In this document: positions 34,617 to 43,542 of the stretch, piece by piece
How positions within the stretch are numbered: the first letter of the stretch is position 1
How the letters are laid out: the number at the start of each line of letters is the position of its first letter
From: Inquilinus sp052113205
GTDB taxonomy: Bacteria; Pseudomonadota; Alphaproteobacteria; DSM-16000; Inquilinaceae
Assembly (NCBI RefSeq): GCF_052113205.1
Contig: NZ_JBFRCU010000020.1
Span: 1 to 64,000, forward strand
DNA length: 64,000 nucleotides
Direction of reading: 5' to 3'
Notes under the pieces: model-generated
Database searches by the model: none
Seen by the model: only the letters and a program-made list of their open reading frames with translations
Told to the model about the DNA's origin: nothing
Made by a program: the position numbers and the translations under genes

Positions 34617-35309
34617 TTACCCCCCATTCCGTTCATCGCTGGTGACCACACCATCAACCAGATGAACCCGCCGGTCCATCCGGGCCGTGAGGTCGATGTC
34701 GTGGGTCACCGCCACCACCGTCTTGCCGCGCTCATGCACCAGCGCCGAGAGGATGGCGAAGACCTGCTCCGAGCTGTGGGAATCGAGGCTGCCGGTCGGT
34801 TCGTCGGCCAGCAGCAGCGGCGGGTCGTTGGCCAGCGACCGCGCCACCGCCACGCGCTGGCGCTGGCCGCCGGACAACTGGTCCGGCCGCTTGCCGCGAT
34901 GGTCGGCGAGGCCGAGCGCGTCGAGCAGGGCATCCGCCCGCTCGCGCATCTCCCGGGCGCCGAGGCGGCCGAGCTTGCGCATCGGGATCTCGACATTCTC
35001 CCGCGCCGTGAATTCCGGCAGCAGGAAGTGGAACTGGAAGACGAAGCCGATCGATTCCAGCCGCAGCCGGGCGCGGTCCCGCTCGCCCAGCGCCGATGCA
35101 TCCTTCCCGGCGATGCTCAAGGTCCCGCCGGTCTGCCGGTCGAGCAAGCCGAGCAGGTAGAGCAGCGAGGATTTGCCGGAGCCGGAAGGGCCGGTGACCG
35201 CGACCAGCTCGCGCTCGCCGATCGCAAGCGACACGTCCTTGACCAGCGTCACCGGCACCGTCTCCGGCAGCACCCGGGTCAGGCCCTTGGCCTCGATGAG
35301 CGCGCTCAT
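34617..35309 (-). CDS. ABC transporter ATP-binding protein (MacB/LolD/DevA-like)
   Basis: A 230-residue ATPase: Walker A GPSGSGKSS (about residues 40-48), Q-loop FVFQFHFLLPEFT, signature LSGGQRQR, Walker B LLLADEPTGSLD and H-loop VVAVTHD. The FHLLPEFTA region is the LolD/MacB hallmark. It is the last of three genes (adaptor, FtsX-type permease, ATPase) and its start overlaps the permease stop by 4 bases. The ATG is the one giving MSALIEAKGL. Such tripartite systems pump drugs, peptides or lipids out via an outer-membrane channel. Confidence 0.93.
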   Translation of the reverse strand: MSALIEAKGLTRVLPETVPVTLVKDVSLAIGERELVAVTGPSGSGKSSLLYLLGLLDRQTGGTLSIAGKDASALGERDRARLRLESIGFVFQFHFLLPEFTARENVEIPMRKLGRLGAREMRERADALLDALGLADHRGKRPDQLSGGQRQRVAVARSLANDPPLLLADEPTGSLDSHSSEQVFAILSALVHERGKTVVAVTHDIDLTARMDRRVHLVDGVVTSDERNGG

Positions 35310-36553
35310 GTCGCCCCCCGGATGATGTCGACCGGGTTCAGCTTGGCCGCCTGGCGGGCCGGCAGGTAGCCGGCGATCCCGGCGGCGGCCAGGGCGAAGC
35401 CGGCGGCGATCAGATAGTGCCAGGGGCTCCAGGTCAGCGGCAGCTTGGTGATCTCGCGCCCCACCGTGCCGCCGGAGATGTGCAGCTCCACCTGCGACAG
35501 GCCGAAGCACAGGGCGAAGCCCAGCAGCCAGCCGGCCAGCGACCCGGCGAGGCCGAGCGCCAGCCCCTCCAGCAGGAACAGCCGGCGCATGTCCCGCGCC
35601 TCGAAGCCGAGCGACTTGAGGATGGCGATGTCGCGCGCCTTCTCATGGGTGATGGTCGAGACGATGTTGAAGATGCCGAAGCCGGCCACCAGCAGGATGG
35701 CGCCGACCACCGTGTACATGATGATGTTGCGGATGACGAAGGCCTCCAGCAGGGACTCGTTCGCCTCCTGCCAGGCCACCGCCTTGTAGCCGATCAGCGC
35801 CTCGGCCCGCTTGGCCACCGCCGGAGCCGCGTTCGGGTCGTCCAGCTTCAGCCGGATCTCGTTGATCGCGTTCGGCCGCTCGCTCAGGATCTGCGCGATC
35901 TTCAGGAGGACATAGCCCTCGCCCTCGTCGCGGGCGGTGACGCCGGTGTGGAACAGGCCGACGATCTTGACCGCGCGGCTCTGGCCGGTGGCGGAGACCA
36001 GGGTGACGGTGGTGCCGAGATCGGCGCCCAGCCGCTTCGCCAGGCTGTCCCCGACCACGATGTTGTTGCCGCCGGCGATCAGCGAATCGAAGCTGCCCTG
36101 GCGGAAATCCTGGGCGATCGAGGAGATTCGCGCTTCCTGCCGCGGCTCGACGCCGAAGATGCTGATGCCGATGTCCTGCCCGGCATAGCGGACCACGGCT
36201 TGGGTCTTCAGGCTTTTGGACATCTTTCCGGGGATCCAGGCGTTCAGCGCCGCCACCGCGGCGGTCGGGTTCAGGATGCCGCGCCGGTCGTCCCGTGGCC
36301 GCAGGCCGGCGATCGCGACCGCGTCGAATTCGTCCTCGGCCGGCTGGCGCGCCGCCGTGCGCCGCTCATCGGTGACCTGGACATGCGGCATGGTGTCGAT
36401 CAGCTGGGCGACGAAATCATCCTCGCCGCCCTGCATCAGCGCCGCCATGGCGATCGAGAAGCCGACGCCCAGCGCCGTGCCCAGGATCGCGACCAGCGTC
36501 TGCCGGCCGCGGCCGACGATGTGGGTGACGGCGAGGTCGAGCAGCAGCCGCAT
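35306..36553 (-). CDS. FtsX-like ABC transporter permease (MacB/DevC-type)
   Basis: A 415-residue inner-membrane protein: one N-terminal helix (THIVGRGRQTLVAILGTALGVGFSIAMAALM), a large periplasmic domain (about residues 45-270) and three C-terminal helices (MYTVVGAILLVAGFGIFNIVS; LALGLAGSLAGWLLGFALCFG; AAGFALAAAGIAGYLPA). The sequence HEKARDIAILKSLGFEARDMRRLFLLEG is the FtsX-domain signature. It lies 3 bases after the adaptor stop and overlaps the ATPase start, so the three are one transcription unit. Confidence 0.93.
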   Translation of the reverse strand: MRLLLDLAVTHIVGRGRQTLVAILGTALGVGFSIAMAALMQGGEDDFVAQLIDTMPHVQVTDERRTAARQPAEDEFDAVAIAGLRPRDDRRGILNPTAAVAALNAWIPGKMSKSLKTQAVVRYAGQDIGISIFGVEPRQEARISSIAQDFRQGSFDSLIAGGNNIVVGDSLAKRLGADLGTTVTLVSATGQSRAVKIVGLFHTGVTARDEGEGYVLLKIAQILSERPNAINEIRLKLDDPNAAPAVAKRAEALIGYKAVAWQEANESLLEAFVIRNIIMYTVVGAILLVAGFGIFNIVSTITHEKARDIAILKSLGFEARDMRRLFLLEGLALGLAGSLAGWLLGFALCFGLSQVELHISGGTVGREITKLPLTWSPWHYLIAAGFALAAAGIAGYLPARQAAKLNPVDIIRGAT

Positions 36554-36556
36554 GGC

Positions 36557-37558
36557 TCAGCCCCCCGGCGCCACCCGGGCGCCGTCGGCCAGCGCCTCGG
36601 GGAAGGGGGTGATCACCCGGTCGCCCTCGGCCAGGCCGGACCGCACCTCGATGTCGCGGATGCCGCGGATGCCGGCCGCGATCGTCCGGCGCCGGGCCCG
36701 GCTGTCGCCATCGACCACGAAGACGGCGTCGCCGTTGGTGGCCTCGGTCGGGACCAGGAGCGCGTTCGGCACCGTGCGGTTGACGATGTTGACGTCGACC
36801 GTCATGCCGATCCGCAACGGCGTGTCGTCCGGCAGGGCCAGGCGCACGCGATAGGTCTTGGCCACCGGATCGCCCTTCGGCGTGATGCTGTCGACCGTGG
36901 CCGGCAGCGCCTTGCCGGGGAAAGCGTCGGCGCGCAGCAGCGCTTTCTGCCCGACGGCGACCAGGGGGATGTCCTCCTCGTTGACGTCGGCGATGACCCA
37001 GAGCGGCTTCGGCTCGCCGACCCAGAACAGGATGGTGCCGGGGTCGACGATCTCGCCGACTTCGCCATCCTTGCGCAGCACCAGGCCGCGCATCGGCGCG
37101 CGCAGGACGTAGTTCTCCAGCTTCGCGGTCTGGCCGGCGATCAGCGCCTCCAGTTGCGACAGCTCGCTGCGCGCCTGGTCCAGCGCCTGGACGCTGGCGA
37201 CGGCGCGGCCGGCCAGGACCAGCTGCCGCTCGTGCTCGGCCGAGGCCAGCTTGTGCCGTGCCTTCAGCTCGGCCAGCGTCGCCTCGGCCTCGCGGCTGTC
37301 CAGCCGGGCCAGCTCGGCCCCGGGCTCGACCGGCTCGCTTTCGCAGTCGCACATCGCCGTGATCCGCTCCTGGACCATCGGCGTCACCTTCGCCCAGATG
37401 CGCGGCTCGATCACGCCGGTGGCGTAGACGATCTGCGCCGCCTCGCCACGCTTGAGCGTAACGGTCGCGACCGCGGCGGGGCGGCCGAACAGCCAGAAAG
37501 CGGCGCCGGCGATCAGCGCGAGCACCAGGACGGCGGACAGGATGCGGACGGTCTTCAA
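36557..37558 (-). CDS. Efflux periplasmic adaptor subunit (MacA/HlyD/DevB-like)
   Basis: A membrane-fusion protein of 333 residues: an N-terminal anchor (KTVRILSAVLVLALIAGAAF), a lipoyl-type half, a helical hairpin (about 95-145: REAEATLAELKARHKLASAEHE ... LDQARSELSQLEALI) and beta-barrel domains (LRAPMRGLVLRKDGEVGEIV). It bridges the ABC permease to an outer-membrane channel. The TTG start is preferred because GGAG lies 8 bases before it and because the longer ATG frame (starting 27 codons earlier, at 37639) would run through the likely operator and end only 12 bases from the divergent TetR start. C60-D-C62 (TAMCDCESEPV) is an odd cysteine pair. Tetra-domain order is as in MacA. Confidence 0.88.
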   Translation of the reverse strand: MKTVRILSAVLVLALIAGAAFWLFGRPAAVATVTLKRGEAAQIVYATGVIEPRIWAKVTPMVQERITAMCDCESEPVEPGAELARLDSREAEATLAELKARHKLASAEHERQLVLAGRAVASVQALDQARSELSQLEALIAGQTAKLENYVLRAPMRGLVLRKDGEVGEIVDPGTILFWVGEPKPLWVIADVNEEDIPLVAVGQKALLRADAFPGKALPATVDSITPKGDPVAKTYRVRLALPDDTPLRIGMTVDVNIVNRTVPNALLVPTEATNGDAVFVVDGDSRARRRTIAAGIRGIRDIEVRSGLAEGDRVITPFPEALADGARVAPGG

Positions 37559-37588
37559 CTGCGGCTCCGGAAGCGGCGAGTCGGCGAG

Positions 37589-37606
37589 AATATATATACG
37601 AGACAG
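37589..37606. promoter_or_regulatory. TetR-type operator of the efflux operon (CGAGAC-AGTATC-GTTTCG)
   Basis: Imperfect 6-bp arms CGAGAC and GTTTCG (one mismatch) surround AGTATC, flanked by ATATATA and ATATAT. It is centred in the 93-base gap between the adaptor's TTG start and the TetR GTG start, and is similar in type to AcrR-family operators. Confidence 0.55.
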
Positions 37607-37651
37607 TATCGTTTCGATATATGATTCGAGCGAAGGCATGGAGGGCTCGAT

Positions 37652-38290
37652 GTGACGACAGCGAAATCCGGGGACAGGCGGGCGCCGGGGCGGCCGCGCA
37701 GCCGGGCGGCGGAGGAGGCGATCCTGAAGGCGGCGCTGGCGCTGTTCCTGGATCATGGCGTCGAGGGTGCCAGCATCGAGCGCATCGCCAAGCGGGCCGG
37801 GGTCGGCAAGACCACGATCTACCGGCGCTGGTCGTCCAAGGAGGAGCTGCTGGCCCAGGCGATCGGCCGGGTGCGCGAGGATGCCGAGCGCGACATGGGC
37901 GTCACCGATTTCCGCGACTTCGCCGAGCTGCCGCTGGGCCCGACGCTGCATCGGATGATGGAGGCGGGCGCCGAGCTGATGGCGAGCGACGACAACCGCA
38001 AGCTGCTGGCCCGGCTGATCGGCTCGGTGCAGAGCCATCCGCGGCTGCTGGCGATCTATTGGGAGACCTATCTGCGGCCGCGGCGCGAGGCCTTCGGGGT
38101 GATGCTGGACCAGGCGAAGATGCGCGGTGAGCTGTCGGCCTCGGCCGACACCGCCATGCTGCAGGACATGATGGGCGGCGCCATGCTGCACCGCCTGCTG
38201 ATCGACCCGGCCCCGCCGACCGCCGAGGATCTGCGCGCCTATCTCGCCCGGCTGCTGCAGCAGCTCGGGCTGACGGAGGCGAAGGGGTAG
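37652..38290 (+). CDS. TetR/AcrR family regulator of the efflux operon
   Basis: A 212-residue regulator starting at GTG, behind GGAGGG eight bases upstream; the overlapping ATG is followed immediately by a stop codon. The HTH is IERIAKRAGVGKTTIYRRWSSKEEL (about residues 41-65), the form with Y-R-R-W found in AcrR relatives. The C-terminal half matches TetR_C_11-like domains (LMASDDNRKLLARLIGSVQSHPRLLAIYWETYLRPRR). It is divergent from the adaptor-permease-ATPase operon, which it most likely represses. Confidence 0.92.
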   Translation: MTTAKSGDRRAPGRPRSRAAEEAILKAALALFLDHGVEGASIERIAKRAGVGKTTIYRRWSSKEELLAQAIGRVREDAERDMGVTDFRDFAELPLGPTLHRMMEAGAELMASDDNRKLLARLIGSVQSHPRLLAIYWETYLRPRREAFGVMLDQAKMRGELSASADTAMLQDMMGGAMLHRLLIDPAPPTAEDLRAYLARLLQQLGLTEAKG

Positions 38291-38307
38291 GGCTGACGGT
38301 TCCTCAC

Positions 38308-38393
38308 CGTCATTGCGAGGAGGCGAAGCCGACGAAGCAATCCAGGAGCCGGTGCGAGCGGCCCTGGATTGCTTCGCTGCGCTCGCAATGACG
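38308..38393. repeat. Palindromic repeat family B, copy 2
   Basis: Same ends as the copy at 16246 (CGTCATTGCGAGGAGGCGAA ... GCTCGCAATGACG) with a shorter right arm. It lies between the TetR stop and the promoter of the aryl-CoA operon. Confidence 0.85.
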
Positions 38394-38447
38394 GTGTTGG
38401 ATTCTGAAAGGATCTCCACATCCCGACAGGTCCTTGCTCGTCAGATG

Positions 38448-38461
38448 CTTCAAGCTTAAAG
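38448..38461. promoter_or_regulatory. MarR-type palindrome CTTCAAGCTTAAAG before the aryl-CoA operon
   Basis: A 14-bp dyad CTTnAAG-CTTnAAG, 20 bases before the first start codon, so binding would cover the transcription start. It shares CTTAAAG with the MarR promoter region at 22065. No regulator gene is next to this operon. Confidence 0.6.
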
Positions 38462-38481
38462 TATCTCACAGGAGGGACGGC

Positions 38482-39255
38482 ATGACGATAACGGCATCCC
38501 TGGACGGGCGGCACGCCCTGGTCACCGGCGGCGGCAGCGGCATCGGCGCCGCGGTCGCGGCGGCGCTGACGGCGCGGGGCGCAACGGTGACCGTGCTGGG
38601 CCGGACCGAATCCCGTCTGGCCGGGACCGTCGCCGCCGGCAAGGCCGGCGCCTATGCCGTTGCCGACGTCACCAAGCCGGATAAGCTTGAAGCCGCCATC
38701 GCGCGGCTGGCATCCGAGCACGGCCCGGTCGACATCCTGGTCAACAATGCCGGGGCGGCGGAAAGCGCGCCCTTCGCCCGCACCGACCGGGCGCTGTGGG
38801 ACCGGATGATCGGCCTCAACCTCGGCGCGGTGTACGAGACCACGCGGCTGGTGCTGCCCAGCATGGCCGAGCGCGGCTGGGGCCGGGTGATCAGCATCGC
38901 CAGCATCGCCGGGCTGACCGGCTTCCCCTATGTCGCCGCCTATTGCGCCGCCAAGCACGGCGTCATCGGGCTGACCCGGGCGCTGGCCCGCGAATTCGCG
39001 ACCAAGGGCGTGACCGTCAACGCCGTCTGCCCGGGCTACACCGACACCGAACTGGTGCAGGGCGCCGTCGCCCGGATCGAAGGCAAGACCGGCCGCAGCC
39101 CCGACGAGATCCGGGCCGAGCTGATCCGCGGCAACCCGCAGGGCCGCCTGATCCAGCCGGAGGAGGTGGCGGCCGCCGTCGCCTGGCTGGCCGGGCCGGA
39201 GGCGGCGAGCGTCAACGGCATCGCGCTGCCGGTCGCCGGCGGCGAGGTCATGTGA
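38482..39255 (+). CDS. SDR family oxidoreductase (3-hydroxyacyl-CoA dehydrogenase-like), first gene of aryl-CoA operon
   Basis: A 257-residue classical SDR: TGGGSGIGAAVAA (residues 16-28), NNAGAAESAPF, catalytic serine in ISIASIAGLTG and Y-C-A-A-K. ATG is preceded by GGAGGGA. In aryl-CoA clusters such an enzyme oxidises the 3-hydroxyacyl-CoA formed after ring reduction or opening; that role is inferred from its neighbours (hydratase, acyl-CoA dehydrogenase, ligase). A palindromic repeat of 86 bases separates it from the next gene. Confidence 0.9.
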   Translation: MTITASLDGRHALVTGGGSGIGAAVAAALTARGATVTVLGRTESRLAGTVAAGKAGAYAVADVTKPDKLEAAIARLASEHGPVDILVNNAGAAESAPFARTDRALWDRMIGLNLGAVYETTRLVLPSMAERGWGRVISIASIAGLTGFPYVAAYCAAKHGVIGLTRALAREFATKGVTVNAVCPGYTDTELVQGAVARIEGKTGRSPDEIRAELIRGNPQGRLIQPEEVAAAVAWLAGPEAASVNGIALPVAGGEVM

Positions 39256-39290
39256 GGCCGGACATGTGGGTTTCGAACCATTCTTTTCTT

Positions 39291-39376
39291 CGTCATTCCC
39301 GCGAAAGCGGGAATCTCGATGTCGTCGTCACCGGCCCGAACCGGAGGGAGATCCCCGCTTTCGCGGGGATGACGAC
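39291..39376. repeat. Palindromic repeat family A, copy 2 (inside an operon)
   Basis: Arms CGTCATTCCCGCGAAAGCGG and the complementary CCCCGCTTTCGCGGGGATGACG around a longer central loop. It lies between the first and second genes of the aryl-CoA operon, where a stem-loop in the mRNA could stabilise or uncouple the two parts. Confidence 0.85.
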
Positions 39377-39408
39377 GGTTTTTGGATTTTCTCGTGACTG
39401 AGGCCGTG

Positions 39409-40239
39409 ATGACAGCCATCGCCGTTGCTTCCCCCTTGGCGACCTACCGGGCGCAGCACGTCCTGTGGTCGGTCGAGGGCAAGGTGGCGACGATTACCCT
39501 GAACCGGCCGGAGCGGAAGAATCCGCTGACCTTCGACAGCTATGCCGAGCTGGTGGCGCTGTTCCGCGCCCTGGCCGCCGATACCGAAATCAAGACGGTG
39601 GTGGTCACCGGGGCCGGCGGCAATTTCTGCTCCGGCGGCGACGTGTTCGAGATCATCGCGCCACTGCTCGACCGCGACATGGCCGGGCTGCTGGAATTCA
39701 CCCGCATGACCGGCGACCTGGTCAAGGCGATGCGCGCCTGCCCGCAGCCGATCGTGGCCGCGGTCGACGGCGTCTGCGCCGGGGCCGGGGCGATCCTGGC
39801 GATGGCGTCGGATCTGCGCCTCGGCACCGCGCGCAGCCGCACCGCCTTCCTGTTTACCCGGGTCGGCCTGGCCGGCTGCGACATGGGTGCCTGCGCCATC
39901 CTGCCCCGCATCATCGGCCAGGGACGGGCGTCGGAGCTGCTGTACACCGGCCGCAGCATGGATGGGGCGGAGGCCGAGCGCTGGGGCTTCCTGAACCGGC
40001 TGGTCGAGCCCGAGGCGCTGCTGGGCGAGGCGACGGCGCTGGCCCGGTCGCTGGCCGACGGCCCGACCTTTGCCCACGCCATGACCAAGCGGATGCTGCA
40101 CCAGGAATGGGACATGGGCGTCGACCAGGCGATCGAGGCCGAGGCCCAGGCCCAGGCGGTGTGCATGCAGACCCGCGACTTCCGCCGCGCCTATGAGGCC
40201 TTCGCCGCCAAGTCCCGGCCGGTGTTCGAGGGGAACTAG
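39409..40239 (+). CDS. Enoyl-CoA hydratase family protein
   Basis: A 276-residue crotonase-fold enzyme. The oxyanion-hole segments are GAGGNFCSGGDVFEI (about residues 75-89) and VDGVCAGAGAILAMASDLR (about 121-139). The usual second catalytic region reads FTRVGLAGCDMGACAILPRIIG, where typical hydratases have PGAGGTQ, so it belongs to a divergent branch that I recall from benzoyl/aminobenzoyl-CoA clusters. ATG at MTAIAVASP is chosen; GTG or TTG codons upstream in frame lie against the repeat. It is 3 bases before the acyl-CoA dehydrogenase gene. Confidence 0.9.
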   Translation: MTAIAVASPLATYRAQHVLWSVEGKVATITLNRPERKNPLTFDSYAELVALFRALAADTEIKTVVVTGAGGNFCSGGDVFEIIAPLLDRDMAGLLEFTRMTGDLVKAMRACPQPIVAAVDGVCAGAGAILAMASDLRLGTARSRTAFLFTRVGLAGCDMGACAILPRIIGQGRASELLYTGRSMDGAEAERWGFLNRLVEPEALLGEATALARSLADGPTFAHAMTKRMLHQEWDMGVDQAIEAEAQAQAVCMQTRDFRRAYEAFAAKSRPVFEGN

Positions 40240-40242
40240 GCG

Positions 40243-41412
40243 ATGCCGGACCGCAGCTTCCTCGACTGGCCGTTCTTCGAGGATCGCCACCGCGCCTTGG
40301 CGGCGGAACTCGACGCCTGGGCCGGCGCCACGCTGCCCGGGCTGGTCGACCATTACGACGTCGACGGCTCCTGCCGCCGGCTGGTGGCGGCTTTGGGCCG
40401 GGACGGCTGGCTGCGCCATGCGGTACCGGCCAGCCATGGCGGCGCGTCGGAGCGGCTGGACGTGCGCAGCCTGTGCCTGATCCGCGAGACCCTGGCCCGG
40501 CATGAGGGCCTCGCCGATTTCGCCTTCGCCATGCAGGGGCTAGGCACCGGCCCGGTCACGCTGTTTGGTTCGGACGCGCTGAAGGACCGGATCCTGCCGC
40601 CGGTCCGCGACGGCCGCGCCATCGCCGCCTTCGCTTTGTCGGAGCCCGAGGCCGGCTCCGACGTCGCCGCCACCGGCACCACGGCGGTGCCGGACGGGCC
40701 CGACGCGGTGCGGATCGATGGCGAGAAGACCTTCATCTCCAATGGCGGCATCGCCGATCACTACGTCGTCTTCGCCCGCACCGGCGAGGCGCCGGGCGCC
40801 CGCGGCCTGTCCGCCTTCCTGGTGCCGGCCACGGCGCCCGGCCTGACGGTGGCGGAGCGGATCGAGGTGATCGCGCCGCACCCGCTGGCCAGGCTGCGCT
40901 TCGAGGGCTGCCGCGTGAAGCTGGAGGACCGCATCGGCGGGGCGGGGGAGGGGTTCAAAGTGGCGATGGCGACGCTGGACGTGTTCCGTTCCACCGTCGG
41001 CGCCGCGGCGCTGGGCTTCGCCCGCCGGGCGCTGGACGAGGCGCTGGGCCGGGCCCGCGGCCGCAGGATGTTCGGCGGGGTGCTCGGCGACCTGCAGCTC
41101 AGCCAGGCGGCGCTGGCCGAGATGGCGACCGAGATCGACGCCAGCGCGCTGCTGGTCTACCGCGCCGCCTGGGCCAAGGACCGCGGCGCCGCGCGGGTCA
41201 CGCGCGAGGCGGCGATGGCCAAGATGTTCACCACCGAGGCGGCGCAGCGCGTGATCGACCGGACGGTGCAACTGTTCGGCGGCCTCGGCGTCACCCGCGG
41301 CGTCAAGGTCGAGGAGCTGTACCGCGAGATCCGCGCCCTGCGCATCTATGAGGGCGCCACCGAGGTCCAGAAGATCGTCATCGCCCGCCAACTGCTGGCG
41401 GAAACGGAATGA
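40243..41412 (+). CDS. Acyl-CoA dehydrogenase family protein
   Basis: A 389-residue flavoprotein. FALSEPEAGSDVAATGT (about residues 128-144) and KTFISNGGIADHYVVFART are the FAD/substrate-binding segments, and QLFGGLGVTRGVKVEELYREIRALRIYEG ends in the catalytic Glu of YEGATEVQ. It oxidises acyl-CoA thioesters and passes electrons to ETF; in this operon a cyclic or opened ring acyl-CoA is the likely substrate. Start ATG follows the previous stop by 3 bases; the ligase gene follows by 25. Confidence 0.93.
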   Translation: MPDRSFLDWPFFEDRHRALAAELDAWAGATLPGLVDHYDVDGSCRRLVAALGRDGWLRHAVPASHGGASERLDVRSLCLIRETLARHEGLADFAFAMQGLGTGPVTLFGSDALKDRILPPVRDGRAIAAFALSEPEAGSDVAATGTTAVPDGPDAVRIDGEKTFISNGGIADHYVVFARTGEAPGARGLSAFLVPATAPGLTVAERIEVIAPHPLARLRFEGCRVKLEDRIGGAGEGFKVAMATLDVFRSTVGAAALGFARRALDEALGRARGRRMFGGVLGDLQLSQAALAEMATEIDASALLVYRAAWAKDRGAARVTREAAMAKMFTTEAAQRVIDRTVQLFGGLGVTRGVKVEELYREIRALRIYEGATEVQKIVIARQLLAETE

Positions 41413-41437
41413 CGGCCGAAGAAACGGGAGAGGCGAG

Positions 41438-43078
41438 ATGGAGACGAAGAGCGCGCATGTCGACAGCTTCGCCCGCGACAACCTGCCGCCGCGGGAGCAA
41501 TGGCCGGAGTTCCGTTTCACCCTGCCGGCGCTGCAATACCCGGCGCGGCTGAACTGCGTCGCCGAGCTGCTGGACCGGCACGTCGCCGAGGGGCATGGCG
41601 AGAGGCCCTGCCTGATCGCGCCGGGCGTCGAATGGTCCTATGCCGAGCTGCTCGACCGGGTGGACCGGATCGCCCGGGTGCTGGTGCGGGACTCCGGCCT
41701 GGTGCCGGGCGACCGCGTGCTGCTGCGGTCGGCCAACAACCCGATGATGGTCGCCAGCTACCTGGCGGCGCTGAAGGCCGGGGCGGTGGTGGTCGCCACC
41801 ATGCCGCTGCTGCGCGCCAAGGAACTGGCCTTCATGATCGAGAAGGCCCGCGTTCGCGTCGCCATCTGCGACGCCCGGCTGCTGCCTGATCTGGAGACGG
41901 CGCGAACCCAGGCCCCGGTGCTGGAGCACATCGTGGCCTTCGGCGGTGGCACCGATTCCGACCTCGAGGCCCGCATGGACATGGCGCCGGGCGGCTTCGC
42001 GCCGGTCGACACGGCGGCGGAGGATATCTGCCTGATCGGCTTCACCTCCGGCACCACCGGGGTGCCGAAGGGCACGATGCACAACCACCGCGACCTGCTG
42101 GCGATCTGCGACGCCTATTCCCGCCAGGTGCTGCAGCCGAACGAGTCCGACCGCTTCATCGGCAGCCCGCCTCTGGCCTTCACCTTCGGGCTGGGCGGGC
42201 TGGTGCTGTTCCCGATGCGGGCCGGCGCCTCCACCGTGCTGCTGGAGCGCGCGTCGCCGGCGGAGCTGCTGGACGGCATCGAGCGCTTCCGCCCGACCAT
42301 CTGCTTCACCGCCCCCACCGCATACCGCGCCATGCTGGCGCAGCGGCCGGGGCGCGGCCTGACCAGCCTGCGCCGCTGCGTCTCGGCCGGCGAGGCGCTG
42401 CCCGCCGCCACCTTCGAGGCCTGGCGCGACGCCACCGGCATCGAGATCACCGAGGGCATCGGCGCCACCGAGATGCTGCACATCTTCATCGCCTCCCGCC
42501 CCGGCGCGGTGCGGCCGGGATCGACCGGCACGGTGGTGCCGGGCTATGAGGCGAAGATCGTCGACGACGATTTCAACGAGGTTCCGGCGGGCCAGGCCGG
42601 GCGGCTGGCGGTGCGCGGCCCGACCGGCTGCCGCTACCTCGCCGACGACCGCCAGCGCGCCTATGTCCAGGACGGCTGGAACCTGACCGGCGACACCTAT
42701 CGCCGCGATGCCGACGGCTATTTCTGGTACCAGGCGCGGTCGGACGACATGATCGTCTCCTCCGGCTACAACATCGCCGGGCCGGAGGTGGAGAACGCGC
42801 TGCTGACCCATCCGGCGGTGCAGGAATGCGGCGTGGTCGGCGTGCCCGACCCGGACCGCGGCCAGGTCGTGAAGGCCTATGTCGTGCTGAAGCCCGGCCA
42901 CGCGCCCGACGCCGCGACCCGCAAGGCGCTGCAGGACCATGTGAAGGCCGAGATCGCGCCCTACAAATACCCCCGCGCGGTCGAGTTCCTGGAGCGGCTG
43001 CCGCGCACCGAGACCGGCAAGCTGCAGCGCTTCCAGCTGCGCCGCATGGCCACCGAAGCTCCAGCGAAGGTCTCATGA
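41438..43078 (+). CDS. Benzoate-CoA ligase family protein (2-aminobenzoate-CoA ligase candidate)
   Basis: A 546-residue acyl-adenylating enzyme. The AMP-binding loop is GFTSGTTGVPKGTMHNH (about residues 199-215), with GATEMLHIFIASRPGAVRPGSTG and TGDTYRRDADGYFWYQARSDD as A5-A8 motifs and the catalytic lysine in PRTETGKLQRFQLR. The N-terminus (HVDSFARDNLPPREQWPEF) matches, from memory, 2-aminobenzoate-CoA ligases. It activates an aromatic acid to its CoA thioester with ATP. It is the committing step of this operon; ATG is preceded by GGGAGAGGCG. Benzoate or another substituted benzoate remains possible. Confidence 0.9.
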   Translation: METKSAHVDSFARDNLPPREQWPEFRFTLPALQYPARLNCVAELLDRHVAEGHGERPCLIAPGVEWSYAELLDRVDRIARVLVRDSGLVPGDRVLLRSANNPMMVASYLAALKAGAVVVATMPLLRAKELAFMIEKARVRVAICDARLLPDLETARTQAPVLEHIVAFGGGTDSDLEARMDMAPGGFAPVDTAAEDICLIGFTSGTTGVPKGTMHNHRDLLAICDAYSRQVLQPNESDRFIGSPPLAFTFGLGGLVLFPMRAGASTVLLERASPAELLDGIERFRPTICFTAPTAYRAMLAQRPGRGLTSLRRCVSAGEALPAATFEAWRDATGIEITEGIGATEMLHIFIASRPGAVRPGSTGTVVPGYEAKIVDDDFNEVPAGQAGRLAVRGPTGCRYLADDRQRAYVQDGWNLTGDTYRRDADGYFWYQARSDDMIVSSGYNIAGPEVENALLTHPAVQECGVVGVPDPDRGQVVKAYVVLKPGHAPDAATRKALQDHVKAEIAPYKYPRAVEFLERLPRTETGKLQRFQLRRMATEAPAKVS

Positions 43079-43542
43079 ACGACACCCGCCGCGCCCCGCT
43101 CCCTGCCGGCGACCTGCCGGCCGCAGCTTTCACCGCCCGGCAGCCGATCCGGTTCGAGCATTGCGACACCGCCGGCATCGTCTTCTTCGCCCGCTACTTC
43201 ACCATGATGCAGGGCGCGGTGGAGGAATGGTTCGCGGCCGAGCTGGGCCTCGACTATGCCGACATCATCCAGCACCACCGGGTCGGCCTCGGCTATGTCC
43301 GGGCCGAATGCGATTACGTGAAGCCGGCGCGGCTGGGCGATGTGTTGAGCCTGACCCTGCTGGTCGAGCGGGTCGGCCGCAGCTCGATCGGCCTGGCCTT
43401 TCACGGCCATCGCGTCGGCGAGCCGGTGCTGGTGGGGCGGCTGGTGCTGGTGACCACGGATATCAACGAGACGGCGTCGATCCCGATCCCGGCGGACATC
43501 CGGGACGCGGTGGACTCCTATCAGCGGAGATGCGCGACGTGA
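43075..43542 (+). CDS. Acyl-CoA thioesterase (4-hydroxybenzoyl-CoA thioesterase-like hotdog)
   Basis: A 155-residue hotdog-fold enzyme. The active-site segment is HCDTAGIVFFARYFTMMQGAVEEWF, with D43 as the catalytic aspartate of the 4-hydroxybenzoyl-CoA thioesterase class. It hydrolyses aryl-CoA esters, probably to recover CoA when the pathway stalls. Its ATG overlaps the ligase stop (ATGA), so it is translationally coupled. Confidence 0.92.
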   Translation: MNDTRRAPLPAGDLPAAAFTARQPIRFEHCDTAGIVFFARYFTMMQGAVEEWFAAELGLDYADIIQHHRVGLGYVRAECDYVKPARLGDVLSLTLLVERVGRSSIGLAFHGHRVGEPVLVGRLVLVTTDINETASIPIPADIRDAVDSYQRRCAT

